A stretch of 64,000 nucleotides of DNA from Aphidius gifuensis (Eukaryota; Arthropoda; Insecta; Hymenoptera; Braconidae): contig NC_057789.1 of the NCBI RefSeq assembly GCF_014905175.1, positions 5,828,001-5,892,000 on the forward strand, read 5' to 3'. This document shows positions 12,654-23,225 of the stretch, one piece after another; within the stretch, counting starts at the first letter, position 1; each line of letters starts with the position of its first letter. Made by a program: the position numbers and the translations under genes. The notes under the pieces are model-generated. The model was given only the letters and a program-made list of their open reading frames with translations. It was not told the origin of the DNA and made no database searches.

Positions 12654-14905
12654 TCAATATCTTTTGGTTATCAAAACGCGAAATGGTAATGGACTTGCGG
12701 TGACACCATCATGAAATTTTGTTGTTGGTTCCTCGCCAGGAACTGGAGAAAATGTAAACGTCTGTAAAAGAGCTGCTGTAAATAAAAAGATATTGCTTTT
12801 TGCCAATACTTCACCCATGCAATGATGTTTGCCTAGAAAAACAAAAATTTATTATATTTATCTGCAAGCTATTACTAAATTTAAACATCTGTTATCTTAC
12901 CAATGCTGAATGGCATGTACTGATCAGGAACTGAAATATTTCCTTTTTCATCGATGAATCTTTCAGGACGAAATACTTCAGGATCACCCCAAGAGTCATT
13001 CATTAAAACTCTATTGAAATTTGCTACAATCATTGTATCCTACAACGAAAAAAAAATATAAATATTTAATTAAAATTACAATCTTATAATTTACTAATTT
13101 TTTTATTAATAAAATTAAATACTTTTGGTATTCGATGTCCCATTATCCAGGTATCTTTGAGTGCTCGATGTGGAATATTCATAGTTCTTCCCATAAACAT
13201 TCTTACAGCTTCCAGACTGATGGCATTGACATAGGTCATTCTGCAAAAAAGAAAACAAACAATTGTCATTGGAAATTAAATAATAATTAATTTTTTTTAT
13301 CAAGAAAATACATACCTAGGTCGATCAGATAAAAGTGGCAGACGATCTCGGCCAATCACTCGATCAATTTCATCTTGAGCTTTTTTCTGAACATCTGGAT
13401 ATAGTACCAAATATAAAAACAAAATTCAATGCTTTTGTCGTGGTTTCAGTTCCTGCCATGAATAAATCAACACAAATTGCCAATAATTGTAATTCTGAAA
13501 ATAAAATAATTGTGTTAATCAAAAAATATTAATAATTCAATTGATAAATTATTCATTCAATATTCTATAATTTATTCATGAGATTATTTCTACCAGAAAA
13601 TGTTTCACCAGATGATTCAGTTTGTAAAATTTTTAAATATGCATCCATGAGATCTTTTGGAATATCTGAATCAAATGTTTTTTTGTGATCCAATAATTCT
13701 TCCTAAAAATAGAAAATTCAATTAGTAATTAATTATTTAATCATTCAAGATTTATTTTTTTTTTTTCCTTTAAGTTAATACTAACGTTTAAAAAAGCCCA
13801 TAATTGCTGATGTGTTTCCATGAATTTTGTATAACCAGATGCTTTTGGAGCAATATATTTGAGAATTGGAAAATGTCCAAAGGGACATCCAATCATATCC
13901 AATTCTTTTAACAGAGTTGTTAAAATTTTTTGAAGATGAATTAATTGTTTGTCATCTTGATTAAATCTAAAATTAATTATTATTATTTATATTGTTATAG
14001 AAATATAAATTTAACAGTTTAAAAATATATTTAATTTAACCTTTTACCAGCCATCATTCTCCAGAGTGTATTAAGAATTGAAACTCCAAAAACTTCATCC
14101 ATTTGTACAATCATTTCTTTTTTTTGAGTTAATTTTCTAACTTCAGCATAATCCTCAGCTTTCATATACATATCTTCAATTTTAATTGTTTTTGGTAAAT
14201 TTTTACGTATTAAATTATCAATTGACTCTTGATGCCAATTATCAGATGAATTTTTTTTATATTCTTGGCTTGTTAATTGATATATAATTCCATCATTTTT
14301 AATATTATTTTTATATTTATTTATATCATTATATTTATTATTGATCAATATATTAGACTCCAATTGTGTAATTAAATTATTAACTAAATACATTGCTTCT
14401 TCTTCAATCATTGTGGCCATATCATTTTTTCCAAATCCAAAATTACGCAAATGACGTAAAAGAAATTTACGTTGTTCAATCCAAAGTGAACCATCAGTTA
14501 CTAAAACACCACGTCTTTTTCCCCAAGTTCTTGCTTCATAAACTGGTCCAATTGGTCGACCATCACAGTCTTCATTCATCAACATTGATTTCATACTTTC
14601 ATAATTATTTAATATGACTATTCTATCTTTGCCTATTTTTAATCCAACAATTGGTCCATATTTTTCGCTCAGTAGTGTACATGTTGCATGTAAAAATCCA
14701 GTTTTTTTACGAATTTTAGCAACTTCAAGTGCTGATCCTAATATTGGTAGCCACTTTGGTCCTAAAAATAATTATATATGAATAAATTGACGATTGTTTT
14801 ATTTATTTTTTTTTAAATACCTGGAGGATAGCCTTTTGGTTTTCGTGATCCAAGATACAGCAACAACATCATCAGGATAACAACAAGCACAATAATCGTT
14901 AACAT
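12654..14905 (-). CDS. CYP303A1: Cytochrome P450, CYP2 clan, CYP303A1-like (frame broken in exon 5)
   Basis: ER-bound monooxygenase. Exons on the minus strand: 14905-14821, 14761-14041, 13976-13796, 13702-13594, 13494-13316, 13240-13123, 13039-12901 and 12832-12654, about 570 residues. It has an N-terminal anchor (LTIIVLVVILMMLLLYL), the hinge YPPGPKW, the I-helix oxygen motif AGTETT, the K-helix ExxR in LEAVRMFM, the PERF motif (FRPERFID) and the heme loop FSIGKHHCMG with its Cys. The stretches EDCDGRPIGPVYEARTWGKR and LEAVRMFMGRTMNIPHRALK resemble CYP303A1. In flies that gene is nompH, needed for sensory bristles; a role here is inference only. Exon 5 changes frame inside a T5 run (13415-13419). 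Exon 2 has a long Asn/Lys-rich insertion. P450 identity is certain; the CYP303A1 assignment is by remembered resemblance. Confidence 0.85.
13415..13419 (-). other. Frameshift site in P450 exon 5
   Basis: Before the T5 run (minus strand) the frame reads AGTETTTKALNFVF. After it the family-typical reading LYLVLYPDVQKKAQDEIDRV appears only in another frame. No GT-AG intron fits between them. Exon 5 is off by two bases from the phase needed by exon 6. Confidence 0.85.
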
Positions 14906-15984
14906 TCTAAATAAAAAATAAAAAAATTATATTAATTTGTTTTTAAATTATTTTTTTGTTGTCATAAATGCATTATGCAATTAACTGTTACGTTAAATAT
15001 TTTAGTGTAATTTTTCTTTTATCAACAAGTCATGTAATTCAATAATCAAGTGTTTATAAGAGAAATGCATGTGTCTAATTAAATCATGCTGTATTTTATT
15101 GCAATATATAGACATGTCTTCTCAAGTGATTCGTGCAACACCGGTAATAACAACTTGATTTTTGCAAGTTAACGAAAGAAAGTAAAATTAAATGATCTTA
15201 GAGAGAAAGTTGATTTCGGTAACAACTGCAACTCCAACCAGTTACTTGTAAAAGTACTTTGTCCTCTATTATATTCAACAATTTATTATATAACACTGGA
15301 TTATTCAAAATTTCTTTCTAGAAACACATGATATAAATGAAATGTTATTTAAAACTTAAATGACCAATTTTAAAATTTACAAAAAGCTAGTTTAAAAAAA
15401 ACAATTTAATTAATAATATTAAACAATTAAACGTATTTAATTCACTTCTGGCTTAGCATTTATTGGATTAGTTTAAAATCAAAGAAGAAACGTCACTGGA
15501 TTTATAAATTTTTTAAACAACAATTCTATTTTTTCTTTAGAAAATAAAAATGATTAAATTATTAACTAAATATATTTTTAGTAGAGCTTAAAATTTATTA
15601 TTAATGTATAAACTAATTAATGAAATACCTGGAATATGCAGCAATAATGTTGTATATGATGTAGGTGAAACTGTGCAATAAATTCGAATGCAAGCTGCTT
15701 TTAAATCTTCTGGGAAAATGTTGAGAACAAGTGCAGTAATATTACTGGAGGGAGAAGAAGTTGATTTGAGTGTATACAAAACATGGATTTTCACTTTTTA
15801 CCCTTGTAAAAAAAAATTATGTGTATGTTTAAATAAATATTAATGACAATTGAATTTTGTTTTTATCATTTTTTAAATTTATTAAATCTACTATTTACAA
15901 ATTAATTTGAATAATCTATCATAAGATGAATAAGATAAAAAAAAAATAAAAAACATTAGCAGCATAGAAAAATTAGCTGGTTAA
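14906..15984. other. Intergenic: P450 upstream region and METTL17 3' flank
   Basis: It contains the presumed P450 promoter and 5' UTR (left) and the METTL17 3' UTR (right), with AATAAA on the minus strand at 15878-15883. A 68-codon minus-strand open frame at 15588-15794 has an exon-like edge and is treated as a finding. Confidence 0.45.
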
Positions 15985-17934
15985 TTATTTTTCTGGATTT
16001 TTTATTACCATTGGTAGACGATCACCCCATCTGCTAGATCGTGCAGTATAAAATACTGGTCTAAAAAAATAATAATAATTACAAATAAATAATAAAATTA
16101 ATTAAAAATTAAACAATGATAATAGATGAAAATTTAAGATAATATTACCTTTCATGTTTTCCAGCTGAAAATATAATTTCTTGCAATTTTCCATCAGTAT
16201 TACATAAACGACAAATTGAATGTCTTGAACGAACAACAACTGGTCTAACTAATCTTGGCCACATTTCTTTTTCATCACGTTTATCACCTTTTCGAATGAC
16301 CAGATAAGAATAACGTTCATGTTTTGGTTCCAATGTTCTTCCCAATGATATTTTAAAATAATGAGCATCAAAATTACAAGGTGTATTATCAACTTTTAAA
16401 CGAGGACAGCTGAATTCATGTGGACACTAAATATAAATGTATTTATAAATATTAAATTTTTTGTTAATTAAATATTAAAATTTTCATTTAAAGTAATAAA
16501 AGCTTTTTAATGGAATATTTAATAATTAAACTTACTGGTGAAAAAAAATATCCTGGACTGCCATTGTCTTTAACGTTGTCCCAGAGATGAATAAAAAAAT
16601 CTCTAGCTTCATTGATCAGCTTAAAATAAAAATTTAAAAAATTAAATATTTATTTTGATTTAAAAAGTTTTCATTGAATTATTTATTAAAAAATTTTACT
16701 AACCTGAAAACCAGATGTTGTTCCTTGCTCAACAATAACCAAGTATTTTTCAGTTCTACTCCATAATTTTAATAGTGTATCAATTCTCGTTCTTCTGTCT
16801 GGTAATTCCATTGATGTAAATGCACTCACAACAATATCAGAAGTTGGCTAAATATAAATACAAATTAATATAAATAATTTACAAAGATTTAATAAATAAA
16901 ATTATTAAAATATTACTGACCACATTTGCTACAGGAAGATACTGACGATGAAATATATTTTTAATTTTAGGCTCTGAACGACTTGCAAGTGAACAAGCCA
17001 AGTCTGATATTTCAGTGGATATATCAACACAAATATATTCTTTTAATGATCTATTCCACAATTCATTTGCAGCCCTGCAACAATAAACCAATAAATATTA
17101 ACAAATGAAATGTTGATCATTGTTTTGTAATTTATAAATAAAAGTACAAATAAAATATTACCAAGAGACTGTACCAATGCCAGATCCAAAATCAAATAAT
17201 GTCTTTGGTTTAAATTCTTTATCACGATATTTAATTTCACTCAATATTTTATAAAGTATTGCATAATCTTGTGCTCCTCTTCCAACCATATACAATAAAC
17301 TTTTATGTTTATCATACTGCATTGGTACCCAATTATATATGTCACTTTTAAGCTTTTTTGTAGCTCTTGTTTTTATTGATTTTTCAGCTTTTTCATTGTC
17401 TTCAAGTAACATATTTTCATATCTTCTTTCTTCCATCAATGATTTAACAATTTCATGCATTTTTGATTCTTTTACTTCTTGTTCAGTTGGTGGATGTCGA
17501 CCATTTAAATATTGATATAATTTTTTTGATTCTTCTTTTATTATATTTACTTGATAATCTACAAGAAATAATAATTTTATTGCATTGACATAAAGCTAGT
17601 AATTATTTAAATTATTTTTATGATTAATTGCATTACCTTCTAATTCTACAAGCATTGCTTTTGTCACCCATTCTGGTAATTGTACTAAAGGTCTATGAAC
17701 AACTCCAGAATGTTTACGAGGTTTTAATTCATCTTTTTTAATTAATTCTTCAGTTTCTTTATCCATTATAATTTCTGGTTTTATTTTTTTTTCTTTTGCA
17801 AGAGCAATCTGTGAAATTACAAAATTAAATATGTCATTATTTTTTAAATTATCAATATTGATTTTAATAAATAATTAATAATTTCTTACATTTCGACTTT
17901 GCAGCATCATTGGCCGATATATTTGTTTAAACAT
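15985..17934 (-). CDS. METTL17: METTL17 (Rsm22-like), mitoribosome small-subunit assembly factor
   Basis: Methyltransferase-like protein of mitochondria, needed for small-subunit assembly and mitochondrial translation. Exons on the minus strand: 17934-17890, 17808-17637, 17558-17162, 17074-16921, 16847-16704, 16619-16536, 16426-16149 and 16060-15985, 449 residues, normal for the family, with all junctions in frame. The N terminus is basic and acid-poor (MFKQIYRPMMLQSRN), fitting a mitochondrial presequence. The Rossmann domain shows FDFGSGIGTVSWAANELW (SAM-motif equivalent) and later DIVVSAFTSMELPDRRTR. The Cys ligands reported for the iron-sulfur cluster of METTL17 have counterparts in CPHEFSCPR, TPCNF and ICRLC. 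It is tandem with the P450 and transcribed the same way. Confidence 0.93.
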
Positions 17935-18499
17935 TTTTCTGGAAAAATATAAAATTATGTCATGTAACTATTTCAATACATCCGTTCTACTTAGTTATTT
18001 ATAATTGTAAATAATAACTCAATTTGACAATCAAAAAATTATCGAATTTGAATTATACAAAATTAATGAGGTCACTGTCTAAATAAAAATAACACTGGCT
18101 CTGATAAATAATTAATGAAATTTTAATAAAGATATTGATTTTTTAATTTAATAATTCTGACAAGTGAAATTTAATTAAAAAGATTATCAAACATTACACA
18201 TGTAGGATGGATCTCCTAACCTAAAAACAACAGCTGATTTAAATAAAAAAATATTATTTAAATTCAAATGCATACACTGACATTGTTTATTGTTATTTTG
18301 TAATTGTTAATAAAAATAAAATTACAATACACTTACGTATGAATTTATTTATTTTTCAAATGTACTTGAAATATTTTAATAAACAAAATTAAATTTTATG
18401 ATTATTGACACAAAAGTTATAACGCTTTGGAGAAAATATAAGAGTAAATTCACCTCTTGTAATTTTATTTTTCTTATATAAAATAAGCAAAGTTCATGT

Positions 18500-18907
18500 G
18501 ATTGTATTAGGAACACAGAACAAGCAAAGAGTATTTGGGTGCAATCTGGTGTTTAAGGCAAGTAACTCTGTTATTATTCTGTGTTCTTGATAGACTTGTA
18601 ATTTTTTTTTGATCTTTCTCTCGTCGACGGCCGCGAGCTGAACAATTACTCCTCGCATATTCTATGCTCCTAATACAACGTAGGGTTTTTTCTTAAAATG
18701 TTGATCAATGTGACGTCACACACATACATATTCCCACCCCAATTTCATCCCCACCTCATATTCCCCCATATTTAGCGTCATCATCATCATCATTCGCGGT
18801 TAAATTTGAAAAAAATCTACTGACCTACTAGGATTACAGAATACAGAAAGAGGTATTTGCCTTGAATGCTAGGAACTACTTACTTGTCATGTGCTCCTAA
18901 TACAATC
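18500..18907. mobile_element. 408 bp inverted-repeat element, MITE-like or foldback
   Basis: The left end starts GATTGTATTAGGA and the right end is its inverted copy TCCTAATACAATC. Similarity runs about 33 bp inward with six mismatches by eye. Further copies of the same motif lie inside, inverted at about 18577-18590 and 18657-18680 and direct at about 18826-18866. It has no open frame, and no clear target-site duplication was found. Its base composition is more balanced than the flanks. It includes a GC patch at 18624-18640 and a perfect CRE, TGACGTCA, at 18711-18718. A non-autonomous DNA element is the best guess. Confidence 0.55.
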
Positions 18908-21900
18908 CGGTGAATTTTGATACATAATTTAAAATCTTATTTTATTTTTGATGCTGAAATATCACAATATAATTTATTATATATATTTTTTTGTCTTATT
19001 TAAATAATAGATTAAATTTATAATAATTATATAAATTAATCTATATATTTGAATTAATAATTTAAAAAATATATAGATAATATTTATAAAAAAATTATAA
19101 AATATATAGTACTAATGTTTTTATGAAGCACGTTTATTTGAAATATTGGTATTTTAAAATTGAGATATTTAAAAATAAAAAATATATTATATATATAATT
19201 TGTTATCATGAAAAAGATGAAAATAATTAAACAAATTCTAGGAACAATTTTGGTTTACCTGGCTTAAAATAATTGACATTTCGTTTAAATTAACAAACAA
19301 AAATGGCAGTTGGTAAATTTTTTAATAATTATCAAGTACCAAGTATTATTTATTTTTTTTTTGTTCTATTTTCAGTATTGTATTTAATGATGATGATCAC
19401 GAAGCTGTCGGTGTTTATTTGTTGGTCTTTATGGAATATTGGAATGTCGTATATAAATGTAAATGAATGGTAGTTTTGCGGTATGTGCAATTAAGAACTT
19501 ATGAAATTCTTCATTGTTGATATACTTTTTTTTTATTTTTTTTATTCATTTATTCTCCCCTTTATATATATTATTTATTTTTTTTCTTAAAACTTTCATT
19601 ATACTTATACTGTCGAGCGAGGAAGTATTCCAAGTAAATGATTTATGATGTCGGTTGAGTTGCATTGACTGTGAGAGTCGATATCGTAATGTCAGTTTAT
19701 CTCTAATGGTGTCCCAATAATAATTGATTGATATTACTCGATGAAAAATGAACTTCCAAGAAATTTAATACAATTTTTTTTCACTTACCAACAATTTAAT
19801 TTACAAAAAAAAAAAAAACATAATTTAAATTCTTCTTGGTATTTTGATCATGCAAATATTGATATAAAAATTATATACATCTCATGATCTGAAAATGACA
19901 AGTAATTTTTTAAATGAATGAAAATCAATATTTAGAAAAACATTTACATATTTATATTTATATATAAAATATAATACAATTTGTTACAGTGTAATTGATA
20001 GTGTAGCTGTCGGTTATTAAATTCAATTATTTTTTAAATATCTCATAAAAGATGTATCAGATTTGGGCAGATTGTTGGTATTATATAAAGAGCTGTTTTG
20101 AAGATCAGAGTGACCAGTATACATTATTTTTAATTAAACTAGAACGCTAAGTGACAATATTCCATTTTTTTTTTTTTCTTGCTTGATTAATATTTAATAA
20201 TAATAATAACTCCTGCCAATTTGTGACAATCTACGTAAATCTAAGACTATATACAATTTTTTTAGTTATTTTTATTCTCTTCTATTTACACTCACACCAA
20301 CATACAATCATAACGTTAAAGCTGTAACGTTTGTCATTACCATCATCCAATTCTTCTTATTTTTCTACATACAATACATACAGACGGTTTTTTCTTTTTT
20401 TGTTTAAATTTATTTTAAATTTATTATTTAAATTATTTTGCATTTGCCACAATACCAATTTTATTTGATGAATTTTTAAAGTTTTGGTTTTAATGTAAAA
20501 AAAAAAAGAAAAAAAAAATTTTTTAGCCACCAATCAATGGTGAATCAATTAATGTATTATTTTTTTTTTAAAAACTTATTTTTAATTTATTTTCTTATGA
20601 TTAGTTTTTTTTTTTTTTTCAAATATTGATTATTGGTATCGTGATTAAATTGTGATACACTCATGTTAGAAAATTCTACCATACATATAATGCAAGATGG
20701 TCAATTCGTGATATCATTTTTTAAACTTTATCTAAATATTATTTTTTCATTCTTTTTAATCGTGCGAGTTTAATAATGCGTGCCATATTTTTCCTTTTTA
20801 TTTTTTTGTTGTATTTACTTTTTTATCTGATTGTTCTGGTCATATCACTGGCAGTCACTTCTACCCAATCCCCATCGTTTACAATATTTAAAAGCGACTT
20901 CAGTTGGGATTCTTTCTGCTACTGCATCGATAATTTTTCTGTTTTTATTTATAATACCTTAAATGATTAATTTTTTTTCAACAAAAAAAAAAAAATTTAC
21001 AGCTGGAGATAACTTTATTTTTTATGACAGAAATAATTTTAAATCTCACTGTGATAGTTATGTCATTTTTGCGTTGGTCAATATTTGATAAAAAATAATT
21101 TAATAACAAAAAAAAAGAATGAACTAAAAAGTCTATTATTTCCAATAAATGATTTGTGTTTTTTCCTCTCCTCGATTATTTTGTTCAATGTACCCTTGAG
21201 GATTGTAAATCCATTCGACTGATAATATAATGAATTTGTAATTATATTACACCTGCAATACTGTCAGCTTTGATTTAATTTTCATTGATTTATTTTGGAT
21301 TGTAGTCCAATTTAAAAATTCAAACTCGATGATTGATACAATTAAATATTGTTGATGTCAAATTGGCAGTATTGCTTTGTCATGGCAATATAACAGTCGC
21401 AAATTATTATTTTTTTTTAAATCTCTTTTTCAATTGTTGAATGTATATTATTGCTTAATATAATTATTTTTTTTTCAAGTTAAATTTTAATTATTTTATA
21501 AATTTTTTTAAACATTTTTATTGATTTTTATACTGCCTTTTTTTTTTTTTTTTTTGGCATGCCTAGGATACTACGACACACAGATCCCTATGACATTAAC
21601 AAATAGTCGTATTAAATTGTAAAATATGCGTCTACTGTATATAATGATTTATCGACTACAAAAAAAAAAAAAGAAATTCTTATTCTTTAGATGAAACATT
21701 CGTCATAGTCGTGGGGCATATGAATTTAATGGTAAATTTAAATTTTTATCTTTTTTTTTTTTTTGCCACTCGCACTAATATCGAAAAAAGTGGAGGAGAG
21801 GCTAGAGAAATAAAAAAACTTGAACATGAACAAAATATACTTGAATGACTAAATCATTAAAAGCTCATTACTACTAACGCAAGACATGAAAAAATGCAGA

Positions 21901-22375
21901 TAAATTTTAAAATTGTTTTTTTTTTCTTTTTCGTCATGTACTAAAGAGAAATTGATTGGAAAAAAAATTAGCAAAAAGTCATCACGAGAAAATACCACGC
22001 AAGCTTCATTCAAGCTTCGTACACATAAATGATTGAAAGTTACATGTTATTTTTTTTTTTTTTTTTAACAACAATATTAATATATAATAAATATTTTCAA
22101 TTATTATATTCACAAGCTGGTATAAAATTTTTAAGGATACTATAAATAAAAAAAAAAATAAAAAAAAAAAACAAAGAATGATCAACGTTCAAATTAATAA
22201 TATCTTTTCTTTTCTTTTCGACAAATATATATAATATATTCTTAAATTATAAAATAAATAATCACTTATATCATAAATGCTACTTAAAAATTAACGAAAA
22301 TAATTTTTATACATAATAAAACTGTACAAAATGCTACAAAATTTTTTTTTTTTAATCTTTCTTCGTCGTCGAGTA

Positions 22376-22579
22376 CAAGCGTAGGTCAAGTTAAATATTT
22401 ATAAATAAAAAATAAAAATAAAATGATAATAATAATACTCAAGTTTATCGTATAATTAATATAATTAAATTTGAGTTATTTAAATAAATTGACTTAATAT
22501 AAACGATCGTCAACTACAAAGTATAAATTATTTATTTATTTTTATTTAATTTTCATAAAAATAAATCAACCTACGCTTG
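22376..22579. repeat. Inverted pair of an 11 bp motif, 204 bp span
   Basis: CAAGCGTAGGT at 22376-22386 is repeated inverted as ACCTACGCTTG at 22569-22579. The sequence between is AT-rich. It could be a small inverted-repeat element or chance. Confidence 0.4.
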
Positions 22580-23225
22580 CACGATGCAAGCAAAAATATG
22601 CAAAAAGTTTTTGATAATAATCTAATTAACAAAATATACAAAATCTGTTCAGGGAGTAAATGTAGGGGCCTCGATACGAATTTAATTCACAAGCAAAGAG
22701 TGTGCCGAGTCAGCGCGATATAACGTGCTAGGCGAATACTTGCGTGTGAGTTTTGCAAAACGAACATGTGAAACGATGATGTGAATTGCACTTTTGTGAG
22801 AATAAAAGTAAAAAAAAAGAAATTTTAAAACAAAGAGTATAAAAAAAAAAAAAAACTATCCCATTTGTAACATCGCGAGATTCGTACTTGGCCCCAACAA
22901 AATCCCTGACGTTGCATAAACAGCCAAAAATGTTGCGCTTCTTCTGCTCTTTCACCTTTCTATATAAATTTTTCTTTTTTATCTCTGTTTCTCATTTTCT
23001 CTTACCAAAAAAACAAAAAAAATAAATAAATAAAAAGCTCAGAAGAATACCAAAGTAATTCTTTACATGATTGGATTAAAAAAAAAAAAAAAATTAAATA
23101 AGATTGAGATGCAAAAAGACAGCGCATGTTTTTTTTAAAAGAAAAAAAAAAATTTGCAATATGATTTGTTTGAATAATATAATGTCATATAATCTATATA
23201 ATAATAACTAATATAAATTTATTGT

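Larger units (their letters stand above)
17935..23225. other. 5.3 kb intergenic region between METTL17 and the copper monooxygenase
   Basis: No coding exon is supported. It holds the METTL17 promoter, the inverted-repeat element at 18500-18907 and long A/T-rich low-complexity sequence. On the right it holds the presumed 3' UTR of the copper monooxygenase. A patch of balanced composition lies at about 22650-22930. The open frame at 20776-20970 is mostly Leu/Phe from T-rich sequence and is not supported. Confidence 0.5.

Noticed and set aside
20776..20970. 64-codon plus-strand open frame with a hydrophobic start
   Set aside because: The Leu/Phe run comes from T-rich low-complexity DNA; no family match, no splice or promoter support.
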